DNA of 64,000 bases from the NCBI RefSeq assembly GCF_900113685.1, contig NZ_FOQG01000006.1:62001-126000 (forward strand). Reading direction: 5' to 3'. The notes under the pieces are model-generated. The model worked only from the letters and a program-made list of their open reading frames with translations, searched no databases and was not told the DNA's origin. Position 1 is the first letter of the stretch. Every line of letters starts with the position of its first letter. Origin of the DNA: Nocardioides psychrotolerans. Lineage in GTDB: Bacteria; Actinomycetota; Actinomycetes; Propionibacteriales; Nocardioidaceae. A program made the translations under genes and the position numbers. Positions 17,133 through 25,326 of this stretch are shown piece after piece.

Positions 17133-17696
17133 TCAGAAGGGAGGTTCTTCGGCGCCGACGCCCGGGGCACCCCAGGGATCGGACGCCGGAGCGCCGCCCG
17201 CGGGACCACTGGCAGCGGGACGCGCCGGCGACGCGGTGGCCCACGGGTCGTCGCCGCCCTGGCTGCCGCCGCCCGAGGGCTGGCCGCCCGAGGGCTGGCC
17301 GCCGCCGTAGCCGCCGCCACCCCCTCCGGAGCGGGAGGCGCGGGCGACCTTCGCCGTGGCGTACTTCAGCGAAGGGCCGACCTCTTCGACCTCGATCTCC
17401 ATGACGGTGCGCTTCTCACCCTCACGCGTCTCGTACTGGCGCGACTTGAGCCGGCCGGTCACGACGACACGCATGCCCTTCTGCAGCGACTCGGCGACGT
17501 TCTCCGCCGCCTGGCGCCACACGGCACACGAGAGGAAGAGCGAGTCGCCGTCCTTCCAGTCGTTGGACTGCTTGTCGAAGGTGCGCGGCGTCGACGCGAT
17601 CCGGAAGTTGGCGACCGCGGCACCCGAGGGGGTGAAGCGGAGCTCCGGGTCGTCGACGAGGTTGCCGACCACGGTGATGATGGTCTCGCCTGCCAT
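17133..17696 (-). CDS. ssb: Single-stranded DNA-binding protein
   Basis: A 187-residue SSB. The OB fold covers about 1-110 ([23 protein letters not shown]... and [21 protein letters not shown]). A Gly/Ser/Gln/Pro-rich disordered linker follows with two tandem copies of a GQPSG-type unit, encoded by a duplicated 15-bp segment near 17270-17300. The acidic tip ends EEPPF, the usual docking site for SSB partner proteins. The frame is open to 17756, but homology starts at the ATG at 17694-17696. Confidence 0.96.
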   Translation of the reverse strand: MAGETIITVVGNLVDDPELRFTPSGAAVANFRIASTPRTFDKQSNDWKDGDSLFLSCAVWRQAAENVAESLQKGMRVVVTGRLKSRQYETREGEKRTVMEIEVEEVGPSLKYATAKVARASRSGGGGGGYGGGQPSGGQPSGGGSQGGDDPWATASPARPAASGPAGGAPASDPWGAPGVGAEEPPF

Positions 17697-17805
17697 GTCA
17701 GGTCTCCCTAGTTGATCCGTTGTGGTGTTCCCATGTCTGCGTCCAGGCTCATCCAAGCCCTGAGCGCCGACAAGGGAAAGTGGTCGTCCACAGGGACGAC
17801 CTGCG

Positions 17806-18105
17806 TCACGTGAGCGAGCGAGCGCCCGGCCGGATCACCTTGGTGCGCAAGATGGCCTCGTTGAGCGTGAGCTGGCGGTCGAACTCCTTGACCGTGGCCG
17901 GCTCCGCGCTCAGGCGGATGACGGCGTAGATGCCTTCGGCGTTCTTCTTGATCTCGTAGGCCAGGCGACGGCGTCCCCAGACGTCGACGTTGTCGACGGT
18001 GCCACCATCGTTGCGGATGACGTTGAGGTATTTGTCGAGCGAGTCCTGAACGGTGCGCTCCTCGATGCTGGGATCGAGGATGACCATGACTTCGTAGTTG
18101 CGCAA
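17806..18105 (-). CDS. rpsF: 30S ribosomal protein S6
   Basis: A 99-residue S6 starting at a TTG (complement 18103-18105) and reading [17 protein letters not shown]; family length is about 95-100. A strong Shine-Dalgarno AAAGGAGG lies at complement 18116-18123, inside the longer frame, which argues against the upstream GTG at 18138. That GTG is also buried in a hairpin (18134-18152). S6 binds 16S rRNA together with S18. It is the first gene of rpsF-ssb-rpsR-rplI, with its promoter in the 180-bp interval shared with the divergent kinase gene. Confidence 0.93.
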   Translation of the reverse strand: MRNYEVMVILDPSIEERTVQDSLDKYLNVIRNDGGTVDNVDVWGRRRLAYEIKKNAEGIYAVIRLSAEPATVKEFDRQLTLNEAILRTKVIRPGARSLT

Positions 18106-18115
18106 AGCGGAACTA

Positions 18116-18152
18116 CCTCCTTTGGACTTGGCGGCCACGGTCTCTCCGTGGC
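18116..18152 (-). promoter_or_regulatory. rpsF leader: Shine-Dalgarno preceded by a perfect hairpin (possible S6:S18 leader)
   Basis: On the rpsF strand a hairpin GCCACGG-AGAGA-CCGTGGC (complement 18134-18152) is followed after ten bases by AAAGGAGG (complement 18116-18123) and then the TTG start. Many bacteria autoregulate this operon through an S6:S18-binding leader that carries an exposed CCG. A CCG occurs just after the stem here, but I cannot confirm the motif by eye. Confidence 0.4.
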
Positions 18153-18286
18153 AGGAGGGCCTTGCAGATCATCTCGTGCCGGTGACCCGTCGGTGGGGCG
18201 GCACGAAGACAGGCAAGGTTAACAGCGCGCGGAGACCCTGTGGAAATCGCGGCCCGAGCAGTCCCGGTCGCACCTATCGTCGCCGC

Positions 18287-19198
18287 ATGTACGACGTACG
18301 CGCACCGCTGGCGGGCCGCTACCTGCTGCTCGACGAGATCGGCGCGGGTGCGACGGGGTCGGTGTGGCGGGCGTGGGACCTGCGAGAGGGACGGCACGTG
18401 GCCGCCAAGGTCCTCGGCCCTCACGACGACGCCCTCCTCCAGCGCTTCGTGCGCGAGCAGGCGGTGCGGGTCCAGCACCCCCACGTCGTCACGCCCGCAG
18501 GCTGGGCCGCGGCCGACGAGCGGGTGCTGCTCAGCATGGACCTGATCGCCGGCGGGTCGCTCGCGACCCTGCTCGACGGCCACCCGACCCTGCCCGAGGG
18601 CACCGTGGCCGAGCTCCTCGACCAGCTCCTCCAGGCGCTGGTGGCGGTGCACGCGGCCGGCGTCGTCCACCGCGACGTCAAGCCGGCCAACCTCCTGCTC
18701 GAGCCCACCGGCGACGGTCGACCCCACCTGCGCCTCGCCGACTTCGGCGTCGCGGGACTCCTGGGCGCGAGCCGGCTCACCCGCAGCGGGCCGATCGGCA
18801 CCTACGGCTGGGCCGCTCCGGAGCAGGAGCGGGGCGCCCCGCCCGACCCGCGCCAGGACCTCTACTCCGTCGGCGTGCTCGGCCGCCGGCTCCTCAACGG
18901 CCACGACCCGACCCACGGGGCCGCAGGACCGGTGCGCCCCCGCGGCCCGCTCGGCCCGCTGCTCGACGCCCTGGCCGACCCGGACCCCGACCTCCGACCG
19001 ACCTGCGCCGCCGCAGCACTCGCGACACTGCGCCGACTCGACGTGCCGCCACCTCGGACCTGGCCCCACGTCCCCGACCGGCTCGGCCCCGCCCCCGGCC
19101 TCCCCCGCGCCGCGGCGTGGCTCGTCACCGTGCTCGCCTGCCTCTGCTTCGTCGCAGCGATCGGCCTCAGCGCCGCCGCGGCCCTCGCCGCGACCTGA
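18287..19198 (+). CDS. Membrane-anchored Ser/Thr protein kinase
   Basis: A 303-residue Hanks-type kinase. Key elements are the glycine loop GAGATGSV (19-26), ATP lysine K41 (AAKVL), the catalytic loop HRDVKPANLLL (D130, N135), DFG at 152-154 and APEQ in the activation segment. The kinase domain ends near 265; a single C-terminal membrane span (about 281-301) follows with no extracellular sensor domain. It is divergent from rpsF and converges on a two-FHA-domain protease; FHA domains bind phosphothreonine, so this kinase is a natural candidate partner. Confidence 0.88.
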   Translation: MYDVRAPLAGRYLLLDEIGAGATGSVWRAWDLREGRHVAAKVLGPHDDALLQRFVREQAVRVQHPHVVTPAGWAAADERVLLSMDLIAGGSLATLLDGHPTLPEGTVAELLDQLLQALVAVHAAGVVHRDVKPANLLLEPTGDGRPHLRLADFGVAGLLGASRLTRSGPIGTYGWAAPEQERGAPPDPRQDLYSVGVLGRRLLNGHDPTHGAAGPVRPRGPLGPLLDALADPDPDLRPTCAAAALATLRRLDVPPPRTWPHVPDRLGPAPGLPRAAAWLVTVLACLCFVAAIGLSAAAALAAT

Positions 19199-19259
19199 GC
19201 AGCAGCCCCCAGCCCACGAGGAGCAGCAGCACGGCCGCCGCGAGCAGCACGATCACCAT
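19167..19259 (-). CDS. Possible 30-residue membrane microprotein
   Basis: A short frame read leftward, MVIVLLAAAVLLLLVGWGLL then an Arg-rich tail. The first 21 residues would form one membrane span with a basic C-terminal tail. GGAGG directly abuts the ATG, which is too close for a good start; the GTG at the next codon is placed only slightly better. Its 3' third overlaps the kinase gene on the other strand. High-GC antisense sequence often yields Leu/Val-rich frames, so this may be spurious. Confidence 0.3.
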   Translation of the reverse strand: MVIVLLAAAVLLLLVGWGLLLRSRRGPRRR

Positions 19260-19339
19260 CCTCCGAGCCTAGGGCGAGCGTCGGGCCGGCTGCGACGCCG
19301 ATCCACAACCCGCGCGGGAGGTTCGAAGCGTGAACATGC

Positions 19340-21478
19340 CTACTGGAAGGCCAGCGGGTTGTCGACGACCGCCTGCCCGTCCGCGCCGACGACGAACGCA
19401 CCGTTCATCCCGGGCTCGCCGGCGGGCACCTCGAACGGCACATAGATGCAGACCGCGTCGGGGCCGAAGGCCCAGGTGTCCTGCAGGGAGCCGATCTGGG
19501 TGCCGCCGTCGAGGGAGTAGAGCGTCACGCCGATCGGGGTGCCGTCGGCCAGGCCGGTGATGACGTACTCGGCGTAGACCGTCTCCCCCGGCGCCACGCT
19601 GAGGATCTGCGGCTCCTCGAGCGTGCTCTGCCCGGCGCAGTCGCCCTGCTCCCCGTCGCGCACCCAGCCGGCCGCCTGGAAGGCGGCATCGGCCGGCGGC
19701 TCCTCGACGACCGGGAGGTCCTCGACGTACGGCGAGACGTAGGCCGGGTCGCCGCCCTCCTCCGCGATCCGCAGGACCTCCTCAGCGAGGTCGACCGGGC
19801 GGATCAGCGCCGAGCCCTGGGTGATCGCGCCGGCATCGGAGGAGCCGGCGGTGATCACGGCGGTGTTGATGCCGATCAGCTCGCCGTCGTCGTTGATGGA
19901 GGGGCCACCGGAGTTGCCGGAACCGAGCCGGACGTCGCTGTCGATCAGGCCACGCTCGGTGCCGATCACCTCGTCGGCCTGGAAGGTCGACACGACACCG
20001 CGGGTCACGGTCAGCGGCCGGTCGAGCGACGCGGTGACGTTGCCGATCGAGGGGTAGCCGAGCGCGGTGATCTCGTCCCCGGTGCGCAGGTCGGCGCTGT
20101 CGCCGATCGGCAACGGCTCCGGCAGGTTCATCGCCGGCCCGTCGAGGGGGTTGCCGTCGGCGTCGGCGACGATCTGGAGGACCGAGAGGTCGAGGTAGCC
20201 GTCGGTGACGATCGGCTCGGCACGGAACGCCGCGGTCGCCGGCTTGTCGTCCTCGGGCGAGGTCAGCGAGACCAGCAGGTAGTCGGGGTCGGGGGTCTCG
20301 CTCGCTCCCTGACCGGGCGCCGACGGCTGCGCCACGTGGGCGTTGGTGAGGATCAGCCCGTCCTCGCTGATGATGCTCCCGGAGCCGGAGTGGGTGGGCG
20401 TGCCGGTCGCGTCGACGGCGATGAGGAACACCGCGGCCGCCTTGGCCCGCGCGAGGGCGACGTCGCTGAGCCCGCCCTGCGTCGCGACCGGGGCCGGGGC
20501 GTCGTCACCGCCGAGCACGACCGCGGCAGTGACGCCGCCGCCGAGCAGCACCAGCGCCCCGACGGCCGCACCGACGACGGACAGCGTGCGTCGGCGCTTC
20601 CTCTTCACGATCGCTGCCGCGGCCTGACCCGCCGCCACGACGGGGACGACCTCGAGCTCGAGGCCGGCGGTCGGGTGGCCGAGCAGGATCTCGACCGGCT
20701 CGGTGATCCTGAAGGTGGTGATCCGCTCGCCGTCGACGTAGGAGCCGCTGGTCGAGCGGTCGACCCACCACCACCCGTCGGGCCGCGGCTCGACGACCGC
20801 GTGGAGGCGCGAGACCGCCGCGTCGTCGGCCACGACCTCGAAGCTGGGGTCGCGACCGATCCGCACGGGCGCGTGGGTGTCGAAGCGCAGGTCCGCTCCC
20901 ACCCGGCGTCGTACGAGGAGACCCGGGCCACCGCCCGGCCCGCCCGGTCCGCCGCCCGCTCCGGGCTGCGCGGCGCCGGGCCCGGTGACGATCGTCTGCG
21001 CGAGCAGCGGCGGAGGCGTGTAGGCGGGTGGGGCGGCGTACGGCCTGGCGCCGGGGGCCGGCAGCGGAGCACCCGGAGGGCCGGGGACGTACGGCGGGGG
21101 GACGGCGCCGTACGGCGCGCCCGGTGCGGCCGGCGTCGTGCCCGGTGCGGCCGGTGCCGTGCCCGGTGTCGCGCCGGGTGCCGCTACGGAGACCGTCACG
21201 GTGAGCGCCAGACCGCCGCCCTGGGCGCCGAAGGTGATCGCGGTCGTGCCGGTCAGGTCGGCGCGCGCCACGCGTCGGCCGTTGACCCACGTGCCGTGGG
21301 AGCTGGCGAGGTCGACGACCTCCCACCCGTCGCCGAGCGCGCGGATCTCGGCGTGCTGGCGGGACACGGTGGGATCCTCGGCGACGACGTCGCACCCGTC
21401 CTCCCGGCCGATCCGGAAGACCCGCGGAGCATCGGCGCTCCACGTCTGGGTGGAGGACTGGATGCTGATGGCGCTCAT
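19340..21478 (-). CDS. Membrane protein with two FHA domains and an extracellular trypsin-like serine protease
   Basis: A 712-residue protein. FHA1 covers about 15-90 (FRIGRED, SRQHAEI, SSHGTWVNG). A Pro/Gly/Ala-rich linker of about 100 residues follows, then FHA2 at about 205-280 (VRIGRDPS, SRLHAVV, TSGSYVDG). A membrane span lies near 297-323. The outside part is a chymotrypsin/HtrA-fold protease with catalytic His381 (TNAHV), Asp430 (YLDLS) and Ser523 (GNSGGP). A C-terminal beta-rich region (from about 605) carries two Cys. The inside half reads phosphothreonine marks and the outside half can cut proteins, so it could carry a kinase signal across the membrane. The kinase gene at 18287 converges on it. 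Confidence 0.88.
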   Translation of the reverse strand: MSAISIQSSTQTWSADAPRVFRIGREDGCDVVAEDPTVSRQHAEIRALGDGWEVVDLASSHGTWVNGRRVARADLTGTTAITFGAQGGGLALTVTVSVAAPGATPGTAPAAPGTTPAAPGAPYGAVPPPYVPGPPGAPLPAPGARPYAAPPAYTPPPLLAQTIVTGPGAAQPGAGGGPGGPGGGPGLLVRRRVGADLRFDTHAPVRIGRDPSFEVVADDAAVSRLHAVVEPRPDGWWWVDRSTSGSYVDGERITTFRITEPVEILLGHPTAGLELEVVPVVAAGQAAAAIVKRKRRRTLSVVGAAVGALVLLGGGVTAAVVLGGDDAPAPVATQGGLSDVALARAKAAAVFLIAVDATGTPTHSGSGSIISEDGLILTNAHVAQPSAPGQGASETPDPDYLLVSLTSPEDDKPATAAFRAEPIVTDGYLDLSVLQIVADADGNPLDGPAMNLPEPLPIGDSADLRTGDEITALGYPSIGNVTASLDRPLTVTRGVVSTFQADEVIGTERGLIDSDVRLGSGNSGGPSINDDGELIGINTAVITAGSSDAGAITQGSALIRPVDLAEEVLRIAEEGGDPAYVSPYVEDLPVVEEPPADAAFQAAGWVRDGEQGDCAGQSTLEEPQILSVAPGETVYAEYVITGLADGTPIGVTLYSLDGGTQIGSLQDTWAFGPDAVCIYVPFEVPAGEPGMNGAFVVGADGQAVVDNPLAFQ

Positions 21479-21593
21479 GGCGACCTCCTGGTGCGAGACG
21501 TGGTGAGCCTAGGCCCCTCGCGCGACCTTGGCGACGACCAAGACCCGGCAGGGAACAGGTGACCTTCGAGCGACCGGGGTCGATGATGGCCAG

Positions 21594-22139
21594 ATGAACC
21601 GCCTCCTGAGCGTCGTGTCCCTCGCGGCCCTGCTGCTCGCCGGATGCGGCGACGGCGACGATGCCGAGATCGAGGTCAGCGGCACCCCGTCGCAGAGCAC
21701 GTCGTCGAGCCCGACGCAGAGCCCGACGCAGAGCGCGACCGACGCCACTCCCGCGACGTCGGGGACCTGCCCGTTCCTGCCCCTCGCGGCCGTGACCGCA
21801 GCGCTCGGCGAGGAGATGGCGCTCGCAGCCGCCGGCCCGCAGACCTGCCTGTTCGACGCGGTGGCGGAGTCGTCCCCGGCCTCGGCCACGCTCAACGTGA
21901 CCCAGCTGCAGGTCGACACCGCGGACTACGCCGCCGGCACCCGCGACCTGTGCGAGGGAGCCGTCACCGAGGCCGAGGGCGGGGACCAGGCATTCGCCTG
22001 CGTGACGTTCGTCGGACCCCAGGGCTACTACTTCGAGGGCTCGACCAGCATCGTCGTGGACGTCGTGACCACCGACGAGACCGAGGCGTCGGCGATCACG
22101 GCCGCGGTCGCCCTGCTGGTGTCGGTCAGCCGCGGCTGA
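21594..22139 (+). CDS. Small lipoprotein (DUF3558-like)
   Basis: A 181-residue predicted lipoprotein. The leader MNRLLSVVSLAALLLAGC places the lipid-carrying Cys at residue 18. A Ser/Thr/Gln linker (SQSTSSSPTQSPTQS) leads to a domain of about 120 residues starting CPFLPLAAVTAALG, with further Cys at CLFDAV, LCEGAV and FACVTF. The pattern resembles DUF3558-type actinobacterial lipoproteins, but I am not certain. The ATG at 21594 is chosen because the signal peptide starts there; the frame is open to 21528. It is divergent from the FHA-protease gene. Confidence 0.7.
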   Translation: MNRLLSVVSLAALLLAGCGDGDDAEIEVSGTPSQSTSSSPTQSPTQSATDATPATSGTCPFLPLAAVTAALGEEMALAAAGPQTCLFDAVAESSPASATLNVTQLQVDTADYAAGTRDLCEGAVTEAEGGDQAFACVTFVGPQGYYFEGSTSIVVDVVTTDETEASAITAAVALLVSVSRG

Positions 22140-22215
22140 CGCACGCTCCGGTCGCCGCCGCGTCCGGCGTACGACGGCCCACCGCCCCGTCGGCGCCCCT
22201 CCCTACGATGGCGCC

Positions 22216-23028
22216 ATGACCGGCACAGCCTCGAGCCCCCTCGCCATCGGCGCCCACGTCGACCAGACCGACCCCCTCGCCGAGGCCAGGGCCCGGCAGG
22301 CGCCACTGGTGCAGTTCTTCCTCGGCGACCCCCAGGGCTACCAGGGGCCCGAGTTCGCCTACGCCGGAGGAGCCGAGGGCCTCAAGGCCGACGCCGAGGC
22401 CGCGGGGATCGATCTCTACGTCCACGCGCCCTACATCATCAACGTCGCCACGACCAACAACAGGATCCGCATCCCGAGCCGCAAGCTGCTCCAGCAGCAC
22501 GTCGACGCCGCGGCCTCGATCGGCGCCAAGGGCCTGATCGTCCATGGCGGCCACGTCAACAAGGCGGATGATCCCGAGAAGGGGTTCGACAACTGGCGCA
22601 AGGCCATCGAGGCGACCGACCTCAAGCTCCCGCTGCTCATCGAGAACACCGCCGGCGGCGACAACGCCATGACCCGCCACCTCGATCGCATCGGGCGCGT
22701 GTGGGACGCCATCTCCGGCGCCGAGCAGGCCGACCAGGTCGGCTTCTGCCTCGACACCTGCCACGCCCACGCCGGCGGAAACCCGCTGGAGACGGTCGTC
22801 GCCGACGTCCTCGCCATCACCGGCCGCATCGACCTGGTCCACTGCAACGACAGCCGTGACCAGTTCGACTCCGGTGCCGACCGGCACGCCAGCTTCGGAG
22901 CCGGCACGATCGACCCCGACCTGCTCGCGGCGGTCGTCCGCGACGCCGGCGCCCCGGTCGTCTGCGAGACCCCCGGGCCCGCCGACGCCCATGTCGCCGA
23001 CTTCGCCTGGCTGCGCGCGCGCCTCTGA
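22216..23028 (+). CDS. nfo: Deoxyribonuclease IV (AP endonuclease family 2)
   Basis: A 270-residue TIM-barrel endonuclease IV, which cuts the DNA backbone 5' to abasic sites in base-excision repair. The tri-zinc ligands can be followed: His in YVHAPY, His in IVHGGHV, Glu in LIENTAGG, Asp and His in CLDTCHAHAGG, His in VHCNDS, the D/H pair near DRHASFGAG, and Glu in CETPGP. Length matches the family. The FemX-like gene starts 55 bp downstream in the same direction. Confidence 0.92.
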   Translation: MTGTASSPLAIGAHVDQTDPLAEARARQAPLVQFFLGDPQGYQGPEFAYAGGAEGLKADAEAAGIDLYVHAPYIINVATTNNRIRIPSRKLLQQHVDAAASIGAKGLIVHGGHVNKADDPEKGFDNWRKAIEATDLKLPLLIENTAGGDNAMTRHLDRIGRVWDAISGAEQADQVGFCLDTCHAHAGGNPLETVVADVLAITGRIDLVHCNDSRDQFDSGADRHASFGAGTIDPDLLAAVVRDAGAPVVCETPGPADAHVADFAWLRARL

Positions 23029-23083
23029 CCCGGCCCGTCCCCCAGGACATGTCACCGCCGCCACCGGCCGGTAGCCTCGAGCC

Positions 23084-24274
23084 GTGGCTGACAACGGGTT
23101 GAGCGTGCGAGTGATCTCCGAGGAGGAGCACCTCTCCTTCCTCGCGACCCGGAGGTCCGCGAGCTTTCTCCAGACCCCCGCCTGGGGCAAGGTCAAGAGC
23201 GAGTGGCGCCGTGAGTCCCTCGGCTGGCACCGGGCCGGCTCCGGTGCAGGCACGCAGGGTGAGCTCGTCGGCGTTGCGCTGGTGCTCTACCGCCAGCTCC
23301 CCAAGGTCAAGCGCTACCTCGCCTACCTGCCCGAGGGCCCGGTCATCGACTGGGGCACCGAGGACCTGGTGTCCTGGCTGGCCCCGCTCACGCGCCACCT
23401 CCAGCAGCAGGGTGCCTTCGGCGTCCGCATGGGCCCACCGGTCGTGACCCGCCGCTGGTCGGCGGCCCAGGTCAAGGACGGCATCGCCGACGACGCCGTA
23501 CGACGCCTCGACGACCTCGCCCCCACCGAGCGCGACGCCACGGGTGCCCGTGTCGTGTCCCAGCTCGACGAGCTGGGCTGGCGTCGCCAGATCGCCGAGG
23601 GCGGCTTCGCGGCGGGCCAGCCGCAGTACGTCTTCCAGATCCCGCTCAGCGACCCGTCCACGGGCGAGCCGCGCACCGAGGACGACGTCCTGAAGGGGAT
23701 GAACCAGCTCTGGCGGCGCAACATCAAGAAGGCCGCCAAGCAGGGCGTCGAGGTCACCTCGAGCCGCGGCAGCGCCGCGCTGGACGACCTCAAGGCGTTC
23801 CACGACCTCTACGTCCACACCGCCGAGCGCGACCACTTCACCCCGCGACCGCTGTCCTACTTCCAGACCATGGTCGAGGCTCTGGGCACCGAGAGCCCCG
23901 ACCGGATCACCCTGTGGTTCGCCCGGCACGAGGGCGACCTGGTCGCCTCGACGATCGCGATCCGTGTGGGTGCCCACGCGTGGTACTCCTACGGTGCCTC
24001 CTCCACCGAGAAGCGCGACGTCCGCGGCTCCAACGCGGTCCAGTGGGCGATGATCGCCGACGCCCTGGCTGCCGGTGCCGACGTCTACGACCTGCGGGGC
24101 ATCACCGACACCCTCGACCCCGACGACTCCCACGTCGGCCTGATCCAGTTCAAGGTCGGCACGGGCGGCGAGGCCGTCGAATACGCCGGCGAGTGGGACC
24201 TGCCGCTCAACCGACCGCTCTACAAGGCCTTCGAGCTCTACATGGCGCGCCGCTCCGGGGGCGGGCGACGATGA
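23084..24274 (+). CDS. FemX/FemAB-type peptidoglycan bridge aminoacyltransferase
   Basis: A 396-residue FemABX protein (two GNAT-like subdomains). Typical elements are SFLQTPAWGKVKSEW near the N-terminus, YLAYLPEGPVIDW, the basic RRNIKKAAKQGVEV before the variable insertion, and the C-terminal domain with WYSYGASSTEKR and VYDLRGI, then FKVGTGGE. Such enzymes add an amino acid from aminoacyl-tRNA to lipid II or its precursor. Nocardioides walls usually have LL-diaminopimelate with a glycine bridge, so glycine is the likely donor. The stop overlaps the racemase-like gene (ATGA). Confidence 0.88.
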   Translation: MADNGLSVRVISEEEHLSFLATRRSASFLQTPAWGKVKSEWRRESLGWHRAGSGAGTQGELVGVALVLYRQLPKVKRYLAYLPEGPVIDWGTEDLVSWLAPLTRHLQQQGAFGVRMGPPVVTRRWSAAQVKDGIADDAVRRLDDLAPTERDATGARVVSQLDELGWRRQIAEGGFAAGQPQYVFQIPLSDPSTGEPRTEDDVLKGMNQLWRRNIKKAAKQGVEVTSSRGSAALDDLKAFHDLYVHTAERDHFTPRPLSYFQTMVEALGTESPDRITLWFARHEGDLVASTIAIRVGAHAWYSYGASSTEKRDVRGSNAVQWAMIADALAAGADVYDLRGITDTLDPDDSHVGLIQFKVGTGGEAVEYAGEWDLPLNRPLYKAFELYMARRSGGGRR

Positions 24275-25326
24275 GCCTGACCCTCACCGTCGACGGCGAC
24301 CGCTGGCGCGCGCACCTGCGCGCGGTGGCCGACGCCAACCCCGGCCTGGTGCCCGTCATCAAGGGCAACGGCTACGGCTTCACCCGCGGCCGGCTCGCCC
24401 GCAAGGCCCAGTGGCTCGGCGTCGACACCATCGCGGTCGGCACGTACCACGAGCTCGAGCACGTCCGGACCCGCTTCGACGGCAGCCTGCTGGTCCTCAC
24501 CCCGTGGCGGCCCTTCGGCGTCGCGCTCGAGGTCGACCCGACCCTCGCCGACCGCGTCGTCCACACGATCGGTCGCGTCGAGGACCTCGAGGGCCTGCTC
24601 TCCCGCCAGCCCGACGCCCGGCTGGTGCTGGAGCGGATGACCTCGATGCAGCGCCACGGCTTCTCCGCCCGGGAGCTCTGGGCGGCCGCGGGCGCGTTGC
24701 AGCGCTTCCCGCGCGCCCGCCTCGAGGGCATCGCCATGCACCTGCCGCTCGCCCAGGGCTCCCACCTCGCCGAGGTCAGCCGGCTGATGAACGACGTCGT
24801 CGCCGCCGGCCTCGACACCCGCACGATCTGGCTCAGCCACCTCACCGGCGCCGAGCTCTCCGCGCTGCGCACGTCCTACGCCGACTACACCGTGCGCCCG
24901 CGCATCGGCACCCAGCTCTGGCTCGGTGACCGCAGCGCGCTGCACGTCAGCGCCACCGTCCTCGACGTGCACGAGCTCGAGCGCGGCGACGCCTTCGGCT
25001 ACCGCGCCCGCACGGCTCCCAAGAGCGGACACCTGCTCATCGTCAGCGGCGGCACCGCGCACGGCATCGGCCTCGAGGCGCCCCAGGGCGCGTCGTCGAT
25101 CAAGGCCCGCGCCGCGACGCTGGCCCGCGGTGGCCTGGACGCGGTCGGGTTCGTCCGCTCGCCGTTCTTCACCGACGGCAAGCAGCGGCTCTTCGCCGAG
25201 CCGCCGCACATGCAGGCCTCGATGCTGTTCCTCCCCGCGGGCGCGCGGGTGCCCGCGATCGGCGAGCAGATCGACGTACGGGTGCGTTACACCGCGACGA
25301 CGTTCGACCGCGTCGTCGTGTCCTGA
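24271..25326 (+). CDS. Alanine racemase-like PLP enzyme coupled to FemX
   Basis: A 351-residue fold-type III PLP protein. The PLP lysine is K31 in VPVIKGNGYG, the signature of alanine racemases; LERMTSMQRHG, AMHLPLAQG and VRPRIGTQLWLGD follow as in the barrel. The C-terminal half differs from housekeeping Alr: its GYRAR and GIGLEAP stretches do not show the canonical catalytic Tyr context. Start and stop overlaps tie it to the FemX-like gene, so it probably supplies or processes the amino acid used in the cross-bridge. Its 3' 40 bases overlap the convergent glycosyltransferase gene. Confidence 0.8.
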   Translation: MSLTLTVDGDRWRAHLRAVADANPGLVPVIKGNGYGFTRGRLARKAQWLGVDTIAVGTYHELEHVRTRFDGSLLVLTPWRPFGVALEVDPTLADRVVHTIGRVEDLEGLLSRQPDARLVLERMTSMQRHGFSARELWAAAGALQRFPRARLEGIAMHLPLAQGSHLAEVSRLMNDVVAAGLDTRTIWLSHLTGAELSALRTSYADYTVRPRIGTQLWLGDRSALHVSATVLDVHELERGDAFGYRARTAPKSGHLLIVSGGTAHGIGLEAPQGASSIKARAATLARGGLDAVGFVRSPFFTDGKQRLFAEPPHMQASMLFLPAGARVPAIGEQIDVRVRYTATTFDRVVVS

